Part shown: one piece after another, positions 26,053 through 34,798 of the stretch
How the letters are laid out: every line of letters starts with the position of its first letter
Numbering within the stretch: the first letter of the stretch is position 1
Assembly: GCA_016791045.1 (NCBI GenBank)
Contig: JAEUNO010000045.1
Location: 1-50,132 of the forward strand
Direction of reading: 5' to 3'
DNA: 50,132 nucleotides
From: Methyloversatilis sp.
GTDB lineage: Bacteria; Pseudomonadota; Gammaproteobacteria; Burkholderiales; Rhodocyclaceae
Program-made: the position numbers and the translations under genes
Notes under the pieces: generated by a model
What the model saw: only the letters and a program-made list of their open reading frames with translations
What the model was told of the DNA's origin: nothing
Databases searched by the model: none

Positions 26053-27049
26053 CGACGGCCTCCGTCAGATCGATGCGCTGCGGCCGTGCCGCGCCGGCCG
26101 GGCGCCACAGCGGGCCGCCGTCGGCCACGGTCAGCGTGGCGGCGAGCAGATTGCAGCCCAGCGTGTCGTGCAGCGCGCAGGCGGACGTGCTCAGGCGTGG
26201 ATTCAGTTCGACCACGACCGGGCCGTCGGCGGTGTGCAGCACGTCGACGCCGACATGACCGAGCAGGCCGGGCAGGGCGGCAGCGATGCGCCGTGCCAAC
26301 GCCTCGTAGGTCTCGTCGATCGGCACCTCACCGACCGCCAATGCGGCGAGCGCCACCTGGTCGCCGTCGATCGCGAGGTGCTGGCGGTTGATCGACAGCA
26401 GCACCGCTTCGCCACGCGCGCACAGCAGATTCAGGCTGCGCGCCTCGCCGGCGACCCAGGGCTGTGCCACAAAGCCCGGGCGCAGTGCCTGCGCGGCCTG
26501 ATGCACGCTGTCGACACGCCGCAGGCCGTCACAGCCGGCGCCGTCATCCGGTTTGACGACCCAGCGACCGGGCAGCGCCGGCAGCGCGGCGGCATCCGTG
26601 TAGTGCGGCAGCACCGGAATGCCGGCCCGGGCCAGACAGCCGGCGGTCAGCGACTTGGACGCGCCGATGCGACAGGCGTCGGTGTCGCAGCCGAGCAGCG
26701 TCTTGCCGGCGCTCGTGACGCGGGCGGTGAGTGCGGTGAGCACGCCGCCGCTTTCCGGCGCGACGATGAGCACCGCATCGGCGGTCGCGAGCGCATGCTC
26801 GAAAGCCGCTTCGAAACCGGCGTCGAAGGCATGGTCAGGGGTGACCGCAATGAGATGCGCCGGAAAGTCGGGCGCTGGCAGGCGGGTGTCGTGCAGCAGG
26901 GTGATGTCGACATCGGGCAGCGCGGCCGCGTCGCGCAACAGCGCATCGCGCATCAGCCGGCCTTCGCGCAGCAGTGAAGACGGCAGCCGGGGCTGGCCGG
27001 CCAGTCCGCCGCCGGTGATAAACTCGAACACGAAAATTCGACGCTTCAT
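26042..27049 (-). CDS. mfnD: ATP-grasp ligase, MfnD-like
   Basis: A 335-residue ATP-grasp enzyme. It starts RRIFVFEFITGGGLAGQP, a family-specific N terminus. The ATP-grasp core follows: SKSLTAGCLARAGIPVLPHY, GRWVVKPDDGAGCDGLRRVD (ATP-binding Lys and Gly-rich loop) and GPVVVELNPRLSTSACAL (metal-binding Glu and Asn). Archaeal MfnD adds glutamate to tyramine during methanofuran assembly; bacterial methylofuran may carry tyrosine instead, so the acceptor may differ. It is the first gene of the mfnD-mfnF-mfnE group. Its ATG lies only 13 bases from the start of the divergent HisA-like gene, and no normal ribosome site precedes it. Confidence 0.82.
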   Translation of the reverse strand: MKRRIFVFEFITGGGLAGQPRLPSSLLREGRLMRDALLRDAAALPDVDITLLHDTRLPAPDFPAHLIAVTPDHAFDAGFEAAFEHALATADAVLIVAPESGGVLTALTARVTSAGKTLLGCDTDACRIGASKSLTAGCLARAGIPVLPHYTDAAALPALPGRWVVKPDDGAGCDGLRRVDSVHQAAQALRPGFVAQPWVAGEARSLNLLCARGEAVLLSINRQHLAIDGDQVALAALAVGEVPIDETYEALARRIAAALPGLLGHVGVDVLHTADGPVVVELNPRLSTSACALHDTLGCNLLAATLTVADGGPLWRPAGAARPQRIDLTEAVDVA

Positions 27050-27062
27050 ATAAGGATTCGTG

Positions 27063-27785
27063 GTGCCTCAAATCATTCCCGTCATCGATCTGATGAACGG
27101 CCAGGTCGTGCATGCGCGCCGCGGCGACCGGCAAGCTTACCAGCTGCTGCAGTCGTCACTGGTCGATGGCTGCGACCCGCACGACGTGGCGCAGGCGCTG
27201 ATCGAGGCGACCGGTGCGCGTCAGGTCTATGTGGCCGACATCGATGCCATTCGCGGACCGGTCACTGGAAAGCCCGCTGGCAAGGACGGCGGCGAAACCG
27301 TTGCCAGGGCTGACCACACGACGCTGATCGCCGAACTGGCCGCCCGTCACCCCGATGTCGAGTGGTGGGTGGACGGCGGTTATGTCGATGCCACGCCTGC
27401 GCTGGCGCTGCATCGTGCGGCCGGCGTGACGCCGGTGTTCGGCACCGAATCGATGCGCAGCTATGGCGCACTCCGCAAGTTCCGCAACGCGCGCATCGAC
27501 ACCGTGCTGTCGCTCGACTACCGGCGCGGCGTGCCGCTCGGCCCGGACTGGTCCTACGATCCGGTCGAATGGCCGGCCCGGGTGCTCGCGATGGAACTCG
27601 GGCGGGTCGGTGCCGAAGACGGCCCTGCGTTGCAGCTGATCCGCACGCTGCAGTCGATGCGTACGGACGTGGACGTCATCGCCGCCGGCGGCGTGCGCAA
27701 CCGCGAGGACCTGCGCGCGCTCGACGGCATCGGCGTCACGGCGGTGCTGGTGGCCAGCGCACTGCATGACGGGCGGCTGCTGTAG
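27063..27785 (+). CDS. HisA-like TIM-barrel protein of the H4MPT gene group
   Basis: A 240-residue TIM barrel related to HisA (ProFAR isomerase). It begins QIIPVIDLMNGQVVHARRGD, with the Asp that acts as general base in HisA; the second catalytic Asp may be the one in VLSLDYRRG. Phosphate-binding loops are recognisable as EWWVDGGYVDA and DVIAAGGVRNREDL. It carries an insertion after ADIDAIRG, with TGKPAGKDGGETVARADH, not found in normal HisA. No other his genes are nearby. HisA homologues are known beside H4MPT genes in methylotrophs and methanogens, where their job is unproven. GTG 27063 is preferred over GTG 27060 because AAGGA then sits six bases upstream. I leave the symbol empty because it is probably not histidine synthesis. 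Confidence 0.85.
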   Translation: MPQIIPVIDLMNGQVVHARRGDRQAYQLLQSSLVDGCDPHDVAQALIEATGARQVYVADIDAIRGPVTGKPAGKDGGETVARADHTTLIAELAARHPDVEWWVDGGYVDATPALALHRAAGVTPVFGTESMRSYGALRKFRNARIDTVLSLDYRRGVPLGPDWSYDPVEWPARVLAMELGRVGAEDGPALQLIRTLQSMRTDVDVIAAGGVRNREDLRALDGIGVTAVLVASALHDGRLL

Positions 27786-27800
27786 GCCGCAACGCGGTCA

Positions 27801-28619
27801 TCACCAGCTGAGCGGATTGACCCGGTAGTAACGGCTCAGCTCGCCGAACAGCTCCGGAAAGGCTTCGGCGAGGTGCTGCGGCCGCTCGAAGAACGATTCC
27901 GACGCCACGGCAAAGAATTCGGCCGGACTGCTCGCGCCATACGGGTCGAGCGCTGGCGTGCCTTCGCCCTGCAGTTGACGGTGCAGCCGGCTGTAGGCGG
28001 CATCGAACACGCGCGTCCAGCGCTCGACGCGGTGGCGGCCGACCATGGGCGGGGCACCATTGGCGTCGCCGTTCTCCTGATCCAGCTGATGCGCGAATTC
28101 ATGGATGACGACGTTGTGGCCGTCGGCCGAATCGGCCGCGCCGCGCACGACGTCGTCCCACGACAGCACGACATGCCCGCGCGCCGATGACTCGCCCAGA
28201 TGGACCGCGCGCCCTTCATGCACGACGCCGGCGGCGTCGGTGCTCAGGCGCCGAACGGCGAACGCCGACGGATAGATGAGGATTTCACGCAGCGCCGGAA
28301 AGTAGCCGCTGCGCCGGTTCAGCAGCAGCAGGCAGGCCTGGGCGGCGATGGTCACCCGCATGTCGTCGGTCACGTCCAGTCCGTCGCAGCCGACAAAGGT
28401 TTTTTCGGCGACGAATACCTGGATGTGCTTCTTGAGCTGGAGCTGCAGGTCGGCCGGCAGCAGCCGGACCTGCGGCACACGCTGGCGCAGGATGGCCCGC
28501 CAGGCCGGCGGGAACGGCCGGCTGCGCAGCCAGCGGCGGCGCGACTCGATGCGCAGCGGTTCGGCGAGCAGCCAGACCGCCGGAATCAGCGTCAGCAGGA
28601 TGAACAGGAGCAGCGGCAC
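27801..28619 (-). CDS. mtfA: Zinc-dependent peptidase MtfA family
   Basis: A 272-residue protein of the MtfA family. E. coli MtfA is a metallopeptidase that also binds the glucose repressor Mlc. The zinc motif HEFAH is in VVIHEFAHQLDQENGDANG, and a conserved block DPYGASSPAEFFAVASESFF lies downstream with the third ligand Glu. Unlike the E. coli protein it starts with a membrane anchor (LLLFILLTLIPAVWLLA). The catalytic domain would face the cytoplasm or periplasm depending on topology. It is the last minus-strand gene after DUF1993, 71 bases downstream, and is convergent with the HisA-like gene. Whether it belongs to the pump operon is unclear. Confidence 0.9.
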   Translation of the reverse strand: MPLLLFILLTLIPAVWLLAEPLRIESRRRWLRSRPFPPAWRAILRQRVPQVRLLPADLQLQLKKHIQVFVAEKTFVGCDGLDVTDDMRVTIAAQACLLLLNRRSGYFPALREILIYPSAFAVRRLSTDAAGVVHEGRAVHLGESSARGHVVLSWDDVVRGAADSADGHNVVIHEFAHQLDQENGDANGAPPMVGRHRVERWTRVFDAAYSRLHRQLQGEGTPALDPYGASSPAEFFAVASESFFERPQHLAEAFPELFGELSRYYRVNPLSW

Positions 28620-28690
28620 GTCTGGCCCGTTTCGCCGGTTGGGGTTCGCAGAAGCTGGGGACGCGCCGCCGTCATTTCAACGCTGCCGTG

Positions 28691-29221
28691 TCAGTCGCGC
28701 GGTGCGTCGCCCAGCGCCGCCGCACCGAGAAAGTCCATCTTGCCGACCTCGACGCCGTTGTGGCGCAGGATGGCGTAGGTGGTCGTGGCGTGGAAATACA
28801 GATTGGGCAGCACGAAATCGAGCAGATAGCGCAGCCCCTTGAAATGCGCGTCGCGCCCGGCCAGCCGGAACGTGATGTCGCGTTCCTCGCTGCCGTCGAT
28901 CTGCGCGGCGCCGAAGCCCTGCACGAAATCGACGGCCTTGGCGATGCGCGCCTGCAGTTCGGCGAAGGTTGCCTCATTGTCTTCCCAGCGCGGCACCTCG
29001 GCACCGGCCAGACGCGCCGCGCCGCCCTTGACGATGTCGGTCGCGATCTGCACCTGACGCGCCAGCGCGAACATGTCGGGCGCGAGTCGCGCGTTGACGA
29101 AAACCGACTCGTCGATCTTGCGGTTGGCAGCATCGGCCGCCCCCTTCGCGAGCACGTCGGACATGTTCCGGAGCACCCGCACGAAAACGGGTATCGAAGT
29201 TTCATACATGGAAATCGTCAT
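28691..29221 (-). CDS. DUF1993 family protein
   Basis: A 176-residue, mostly helical protein of the DUF1993 (DinB-like helical bundle) family. Characteristic stretches are YETSIPVFVRVLRNMSDVLA, LAPDMFALARQVQIATDIVK and LPNLYFHATTTYAILRHNGV. The function of the family is unknown. It often occurs near redox or stress genes. Two adjacent ATG codons (29224, 29221) follow AAGGAAGCG; the second has the better spacing. It lies 105 bases after the SDR gene on the same strand, with a hairpin-forming repeat in the gap, so it may be a distal or separately transcribed part of the pump operon. Confidence 0.85.
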   Translation of the reverse strand: MTISMYETSIPVFVRVLRNMSDVLAKGAADAANRKIDESVFVNARLAPDMFALARQVQIATDIVKGGAARLAGAEVPRWEDNEATFAELQARIAKAVDFVQGFGAAQIDGSEERDITFRLAGRDAHFKGLRYLLDFVLPNLYFHATTTYAILRHNGVEVGKMDFLGAAALGDAPRD

Positions 29222-29240
29222 CATCGCTTCCTTCAATAGA

Positions 29241-29322
29241 GATTCAAGATGCAAGATTCAAGATGCAAGGGGCCGGATTCATCGAGCGTCGGGCTTTGCC
29301 CTTGAATCTTGCATCTTGCATC
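29241..29322. repeat. Inverted repeat with 14-base tandem copies
   Basis: GATTCAAGATGCAA occurs twice in tandem at 29241-29268. Part of this, AGATGCAAGATTCAAG (29247-29262), has a perfect 16-base inverted copy at 29301-29316, separated by 38 bases. The sequence is much more AT-rich than the surroundings. It lies between the SDR and DUF1993 genes. It could form a transcript hairpin reducing read-through, or be a small repeat element of the genome. Confidence 0.8.
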
Positions 29323-29326
29323 TGCC

Positions 29327-30064
29327 TCACCACGGCAGCGTTTCGCCGACGTGCGTGAAGGTGCCGGTCGGGCCGTCGGCGGGCAGGGTGGCCAGCAGCA
29401 CGCTGGTGCGGCCGCCTTCCGATACTTCGATCGGCGCGTTCTCGCCGCCCATGTCGGTTTTCACCCAGCCCGGATGCGCCGAATTGACCTTGATCGGCGT
29501 GTCGCGCAGTTCGGCGGCCAGGTGGACGGTGAAGGCGTTGAGCGCGGTTTTCGAGGCGTTGTAGGCAAAGGCCTTGGCGGCTGCGATCGGCGACTTCGGG
29601 TCGCTCTGCAGCGTGAGTGAGCCGAGAATGCTCGACAGGTTGACGATGCGGCCTTCCGGCGACAGGCGGATCAGCGGCAGCAGCAGCTGCGTCAGTTCGA
29701 CCACGGCGAAGAAATTGACATCGAAGGTTTCGCGCAGCACGGCCGGCGTCACGCTGCTGGCGTTCGGTGCGAACAGGTCTTCCAGCGCGACGCCGGCGTT
29801 GTTCACCAGGATGTCGAGCTGGCCGTAGTGGTGCGCGAGGTGGTCATAGGCATTCTGGAAGGTGGCCGGCTTCTTCGCGTCGAACGCGATCGCGCTGGCG
29901 GTGATGCCTTCGGCGCGCAGCGCGGCGATGGCTTCCTCCGCGCGTTCGGCATTGCGCACGCCGAGCACCACTTCGATGCCGAGCCGGCCCAGGCCGCGTG
30001 CGGTTTCCAGGCCCAGGCCGCGGTTGGCGCCGGTGATGAAGGCAACTTTGCGGGTAACGGTCAT
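29327..30064 (-). CDS. Short-chain dehydrogenase/reductase
   Basis: A 245-residue classical SDR. The cofactor motif TGANRGLG is in the first strand-helix turn (VAFITGANRGLGLETARGLG), the structural motif is NNAG, and the catalytic Tyr/Lys lie in AYNASKTALNAF, with LSS before it giving the catalytic Ser. The first strand loop ends VRNAERAEE, suggesting NADP(H) preference. Strong resemblance to the carbonyl-reductase-like branch with HPGWVKTDMGG near the C terminus. ATG 30064 has GAGGAG upstream. It begins 11 bases after the outer-membrane-channel gene stops, so it is probably co-transcribed with the efflux pump; it might change a toxic carbonyl that the pump also handles (inference). Confidence 0.93.
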   Translation of the reverse strand: MTVTRKVAFITGANRGLGLETARGLGRLGIEVVLGVRNAERAEEAIAALRAEGITASAIAFDAKKPATFQNAYDHLAHHYGQLDILVNNAGVALEDLFAPNASSVTPAVLRETFDVNFFAVVELTQLLLPLIRLSPEGRIVNLSSILGSLTLQSDPKSPIAAAKAFAYNASKTALNAFTVHLAAELRDTPIKVNSAHPGWVKTDMGGENAPIEVSEGGRTSVLLATLPADGPTGTFTHVGETLPW

Positions 30065-30075
30065 GATGGATCTCC

Positions 30076-31584
30076 TCAATGATGTCGAGCATGCAGGGGC
30101 TGAACCGGCCCTGCGTCGGATGTGTTGATGGCTTCGGCCGGGTAGTCCCAGCCGCCGCCGAGCGCACGGATGAGACCGACGGCGGCACGCGCGCGTTCGC
30201 CTTCGAGCTGCGAAGCGATCCGCCGCTGCAGCAGCACGCTGCGGTCGGCGTCGATCACGTCGAGAAAGCTGACCGACCCTTCGCGGTACTGGATCTGCGA
30301 CAGCTGCGCCGCGCGCGTCGCCGACCGCACCGCTTCGTCCTGGGTGCGCGTCTGGTCCGCCAGTATGCGCAGTCCGGCCAGATTGTCCTCGACTTCCCGG
30401 AAGGCATTCAGCACGGTCTGCCGGTAGGTGGCGACATCTTCCTCCCAGGCGGCACGGGCGCGCTCCAGACCGGCGTCGCGCGCACCGCCGTCGAAGATGG
30501 GCAGTGTGAGCATCGTGCCGACCAGCGGACCGAGCAGGAAGCTGCGGCTCGACCACTGGAACAGATTGCCCAGGTCAGACGATTCGTAACCCAGCGCGCC
30601 GGTCAGGTTCAGCCGCGGGAACCACGCCGTCTGCGCCACGCCGACCCGCGCATTGGCCGCTGCCATGGCGCGCTCGGCGGCGGCGATGTCGGGCCGGCGT
30701 TCCAGCAGCGCCGACGGCAGGCCGGCGGGCACCTGGATGCTGACCTGCTGCAGCGGGCTCGGCGGCAGGCTGAAATCGGCCGGTGCGCGACCGAGCAGCA
30801 GCGCCAATGCATGTTCGGCGTTGGCGCGGCGGCGGGCGACGCCGAACGATTCCGACTGCGCCGACGCCAGTTCGGTCTTCGCGCGCGCCAGATCCAGCTC
30901 GCTGATGTCGCCCTCGTCGAAGCGTCGCTGCACCAGACGCAGCGCGTCGCTGCGCAACTGCACGGTGCCGGCGTACAGCGCCTGTTCGGCGTCCAGTTCA
31001 CGCAGCAGGAAATAGCCCTGGGCGACGTCGGCCTGCAGCGCGAGCTGCACCGAGCGGAACAGCGCCTCGCGCTGCTGCGCCGTGGCCGATGCGGCATCGA
31101 TACCGGCGGCGACGCGGCCGAACAGATCGACCTCGTAGCCCACCGTGGCCTGGGCGCGCCACAGCGTCAGCGAACTGGCGTCGCCGCCATCCGGCAGGCC
31201 ACGCGAGGCGGGGGCGGCGCGCTGCCGGGTCGGGCCGAAGCCCGCGCTGACCTGCGGCGCGCGCAGCGAGCGGGCGTCCTTCAGCAGCGCACGCGACTGC
31301 GCCAGCCGGGCTGCGGCGGCCTTCAGGTCCTGATTCGCGGCCAGCGCCTGCGCCTGGAGGGTGTTCAGCGTGTCGTCGCCGAACACCGTCCACCACTCGC
31401 CACGTGCGATCTGTTCGGACGGCTGCGCCGGTTTCCAGTCGGCGTTGCCTGCCGCGGCTTCCTTGAATGCGGCCGGTGTGTCGACCGCCGGGCGCTCGTA
31501 GGGCTGCACGACCGAGCAGCCGGCGAGCAGCAGCAGGCTGGCCAGCAGCAACGCGGGCGCGCGGGTTCGGGGAATGAAGTTCAT
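30076..31584 (-). CDS. oprM: Outer-membrane channel lipoprotein of an RND efflux system (OprM/NodT family)
   Basis: A 502-residue TolC-like outer-membrane factor. The lipoprotein signal ends LLLLAGCSVVQPYERP, with lipidated Cys in LAGC. Two homologous halves carry the family repeats: ARLAQSRALLKDARS and RFDEGDISELDLARAKTELA in the first, RRPDIAAAERAMAAANARVG and YREGSVSFLDVIDADRSVLL in the second. It forms the trimeric exit channel for the RND pump encoded directly upstream, with 18 bases between the genes. The symbol reflects family resemblance only, not a proven orthologue. Confidence 0.95.
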   Translation of the reverse strand: MNFIPRTRAPALLLASLLLLAGCSVVQPYERPAVDTPAAFKEAAAGNADWKPAQPSEQIARGEWWTVFGDDTLNTLQAQALAANQDLKAAAARLAQSRALLKDARSLRAPQVSAGFGPTRQRAAPASRGLPDGGDASSLTLWRAQATVGYEVDLFGRVAAGIDAASATAQQREALFRSVQLALQADVAQGYFLLRELDAEQALYAGTVQLRSDALRLVQRRFDEGDISELDLARAKTELASAQSESFGVARRRANAEHALALLLGRAPADFSLPPSPLQQVSIQVPAGLPSALLERRPDIAAAERAMAAANARVGVAQTAWFPRLNLTGALGYESSDLGNLFQWSSRSFLLGPLVGTMLTLPIFDGGARDAGLERARAAWEEDVATYRQTVLNAFREVEDNLAGLRILADQTRTQDEAVRSATRAAQLSQIQYREGSVSFLDVIDADRSVLLQRRIASQLEGERARAAVGLIRALGGGWDYPAEAINTSDAGPVQPLHARHH

Positions 31585-31602
31585 GCGTAGGTCTCCCGTT
31601 GA

Positions 31603-34600
31603 TCAGTGGGCAGCCTGCGGCGCAAGCGCGGCAGCGGTGTCGGGGGTGTGGCCGGCGTGCGTCAGCCGGCGTCCGCTCAGCGAGCGCAGCAGCACGTAGA
31701 ACACCGGTGTCAGGAAGAGGCCGAACAGCGTCACGCCGAGCATGCCGGAGAACACCGCCACGCCCATGGCATGCCGCATTTCCGAACCGGCGCCGGTCGA
31801 GGTGACCAGCGGCACGACCCCCATGATGAAGGCGATCGAGGTCATCAGGATCGGGCGCAGGCGCATGCGGCTGGCGTCGATCGCCGCCTGCACGATGCCG
31901 TGGCCGCGCAGTTCCAGTTCGCGCGCGAACTCGACGATCAGGATGGCGTTCTTCGCCGACAGCCCGACCAGCACCATCAGTCCGATCTGCGTGAAGATGT
32001 TGTTGTCGCCCGCGGTCAGCCAGACACCGGTCAGCGCCGCCAGGATGCTCATCGGCACGATCAGGATGACCGCCAGCGGCAGCGTCAGGCTTTCGTACTG
32101 CGCGGCGAGCACCAGGAACACCAGCAGCACGCTGATCGGGAAGATCCACACGCCGGCGTTGCCGGCCAGAATCTTCTGATACGTCAGGTCGGTCCATTCG
32201 AACTTGACGCCGCGCGGCAGTGTTTCGGCCGCGATGCGCTCGGCCGCGGCCTGCGCCTGGTCCGACGAATAGCCGGGCGCCGGACCCCCGTTGATGTCGG
32301 CCGCGGTGTAGCCGTTGTAGCGCACCACCATTTCCGGGCCGAACGAAGGCCTGACGGTGACCAGCGATGACAGCGGCACCATGTCGCCGTTGGCATTGCG
32401 CGTCTTCAGCTGCAGGATGTCCTCGGCCTGGGCGCGGAACGGCGCATCGGCCTGGGCCCTGACCTGATACACGCGGCCGAAGCGGTTGAAGTCGTTCACG
32501 TACAGCGAGCCGAGATAGATCTGCATGGTGTCGAACACGTCGGTGATCGGCACACCGAGTTGCTTGGCGCGCGCCCGGTCGAGATCGACGTCGAGCTGCG
32601 GCACGTTGATCTGGTAGCTGGAGAAGGTCGGGCCCAGTTCGGGTGCCTTGGCCGCCGCGGCGACGAAGGCCTGCGCGGCAGCGTCCAGTTCGGCGTAGCC
32701 GAGCGATCCGCGGTCCTGCAGCTGCAGCTTGAAGCCACCCAGCGTGCCCAGCCCCATGACCGGCGGCGGTGGGAACACCGCGATGTAGGCGTCCTGGATC
32801 GCGGCGAACTTCTGGTTCAGCGAGGCGGCGATGGCGCCGGCCGACAAGTCCGCGCTTTTCCGCTCGTCGAACGGTTTGAGCGTGGCGAACACGATGCCGG
32901 CGCTCGAACTGTTGGTGAAGCCGTTGATCGACAGGCCGGGGAAGGCGACCGCGTTTTCCACCCCGGGCTGCGCCAGCGCGATGTCGCCCATGCGGCGGAT
33001 CACGTCTTCGGTGCGGTCGAGCGAGGCGCCTGACGGCAGCTGAGCGAAGCTGATCAGGTACTGCTTGTCCTGCGCCGGCACGAAGCCGCCGGGTACCAGA
33101 TACGACAGGCCGACGGTGGCGGCGAGCAGCACGCCATACACGCCCATGGCGGACGCCTTGCGCGAGATGACGCCCGACACGCCGCGCGAATAGCGGTCCG
33201 ACGCGCGGCTGAACACGCGGTTGAAGGCGGCGAAGAAGCGGCCGAACAGTCGGTTCATGATGCGCGTGAGCAGGTCCGGCTTCGCGTCGTGGCCCTTGAG
33301 CAGCAGCGCCGCCAGCGCCGGCGACAGCGTCAGCGAGTTGAAGGCGGAAATCACCGTCGAAATGGCGATGGTCATCGCGAACTGCTTGTAGAACTGGCCG
33401 GTCAGGCCGGTCATGAAGGCGAGTGGCACGAAGACCGCGACCAGTGTCAGCGCGATGGCGATGATGGGCCCGCTGACTTCCTGCATCGCGCGGTAGGTCG
33501 CGTCGCGCGGACTCAGGCCTTCGCTGATGTTGCGCTCGACGTTCTCGACCACGACGATGGCGTCGTCCACTACGATGCCGATGGCCAGCACCATGCCGAA
33601 CAGCGACAGCGCGTTGATCGAGTAGCCGAAGCCGAGCATCAGCGCGAAGGTGCCGACGATGGACACCGGCACCGCGAGCAGCGGAATGATGGAGGCGCGC
33701 CAGGTCTGCAGGAACAGGATGACCACGAGCACGACCAGCGCCACCGCTTCGAGCAGGGTGACGATGACCGCCTTGATCGACGCGCGCACGAACTGCGTCG
33801 GGTCATACACGATGCGGTATTCGACCGAGGCCGGAAAGTCGGCCGACAGTTCTTCCATGGTCTGGCGCACGCGGTCCGACACGTCGAGCGCATTGGCGCC
33901 GGGCGACTGGAAGATCGGGATGGCGACCGCCGGCTTGTTGTCGAGCAGCGAACGCAGGCCGTATTCCGATGCCGCCAGTTCGATGCGCGCCACGTCGCCC
34001 AGGCGCGTGATGCCGCCGTCCGGCGACGACTTCAGGATGATGTCCGCGAATTCCGCTTCGGTCTTCAGCCGGCCCTGCGCATTGATCGACAGTTGCAGCG
34101 GCACGTCGCGTGCGCTGGGCGAGCCGCCGATGACGCCGGCCGCCACCTGCACATTCTGTTCGCGGATCGCGCGCACCGCGTCGCTGGCGGTCAGGCCGCG
34201 CTGCGCGACCTTCTGCGGATCGAGCCACACGCGCATCGCGTAGTTGCCGGAGCCGAACAGGCCGACCTCGCCGACGCCTTCCAGCCGCGCCAGCCGGTCC
34301 TTCACGTTGATGACCGCGTAATTGCGCAGATAGGTCATGTCGTAGCGGTCGTCCGGCGACGTCAGGTGCACCACCATCGTCATGGTGGGCGAGCTCTTGA
34401 TCGTCGTCACGCCGAGCCGCTGCACGTCTTCCGGCAGTCTCGGCAGCGCCTGCGACACGCGGTTCTGCACCAGTTGCTGCGCCTTGTCCGGGTCCATGCC
34501 CAGACGGAAATAGACCGTCAGCGTCAGGTTGCCGTCGCTGTTCGCCTGCGACTGCATGTACAGCATCTGTTCCACGCCGTTGATCGATTCTTCGAGCGGC

Positions 34601-34794
34601 GAAGCGACGGTTTCCGCGATCACCTTGGGGTTGGCGCCCGGGAACTGCGCGCGCACGACGACCGACGGCGGCACCACTTCCGGGTATTCGGAAATGGGCA
34701 GCTGGAACAGCGACAGCGCGCCGGCCAGCAGGATGAGCATCGACAGCACGCCGGCGAAGATCGGGCGGTCGATGAAGAATCGGGAAATGTTCAT
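31603..34794 (-). CDS. RND multidrug efflux permease (HAE1/AcrB-MexB type)
   Basis: A 1,063-residue inner-membrane proton/drug antiporter with normal full length. The proton-relay Asp pair is in LAIGIVVDDAIVVVENVERN and the relay Lys in VGLSAKNAILIVEFARELEL. It begins MNISRFFIDRPIFAGVLSML, the hallmark start of HAE1 pumps. Two large periplasmic loops hold substrate-binding and docking domains (TIKSSPTMTMVVHLTSPD, SYQINVPQLDVDLDRARAKQ). Substrates are likely hydrophobic or amphiphilic compounds such as antibiotics, dyes or solvents. It begins four bases after the membrane-fusion gene stop. It differs from the metal-type permease at the left end of the window, whose helix four has DFGIIVDG. Confidence 0.96.
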   Translation of the reverse strand: MNISRFFIDRPIFAGVLSMLILLAGALSLFQLPISEYPEVVPPSVVVRAQFPGANPKVIAETVASPLEESINGVEQMLYMQSQANSDGNLTLTVYFRLGMDPDKAQQLVQNRVSQALPRLPEDVQRLGVTTIKSSPTMTMVVHLTSPDDRYDMTYLRNYAVINVKDRLARLEGVGEVGLFGSGNYAMRVWLDPQKVAQRGLTASDAVRAIREQNVQVAAGVIGGSPSARDVPLQLSINAQGRLKTEAEFADIILKSSPDGGITRLGDVARIELAASEYGLRSLLDNKPAVAIPIFQSPGANALDVSDRVRQTMEELSADFPASVEYRIVYDPTQFVRASIKAVIVTLLEAVALVVLVVILFLQTWRASIIPLLAVPVSIVGTFALMLGFGYSINALSLFGMVLAIGIVVDDAIVVVENVERNISEGLSPRDATYRAMQEVSGPIIAIALTLVAVFVPLAFMTGLTGQFYKQFAMTIAISTVISAFNSLTLSPALAALLLKGHDAKPDLLTRIMNRLFGRFFAAFNRVFSRASDRYSRGVSGVISRKASAMGVYGVLLAATVGLSYLVPGGFVPAQDKQYLISFAQLPSGASLDRTEDVIRRMGDIALAQPGVENAVAFPGLSINGFTNSSSAGIVFATLKPFDERKSADLSAGAIAASLNQKFAAIQDAYIAVFPPPPVMGLGTLGGFKLQLQDRGSLGYAELDAAAQAFVAAAAKAPELGPTFSSYQINVPQLDVDLDRARAKQLGVPITDVFDTMQIYLGSLYVNDFNRFGRVYQVRAQADAPFRAQAEDILQLKTRNANGDMVPLSSLVTVRPSFGPEMVVRYNGYTAADINGGPAPGYSSDQAQAAAERIAAETLPRGVKFEWTDLTYQKILAGNAGVWIFPISVLLVFLVLAAQYESLTLPLAVILIVPMSILAALTGVWLTAGDNNIFTQIGLMVLVGLSAKNAILIVEFARELELRGHGIVQAAIDASRMRLRPILMTSIAFIMGVVPLVTSTGAGSEMRHAMGVAVFSGMLGVTLFGLFLTPVFYVLLRSLSGRRLTHAGHTPDTAAALAPQAAH

Positions 34795-34798
34795 GGCT

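Noticed and set aside
24985-26977. Two overlapping long plus-strand frames opposite mfnF and mfnD
   Set aside because: Composition is typical of antisense shadows, and the minus-strand proteins have clear family motifs.
27063-27785. Ordinary HisA of histidine synthesis
   Set aside because: No his genes are nearby, it has an inserted loop, and it sits against mfnD.
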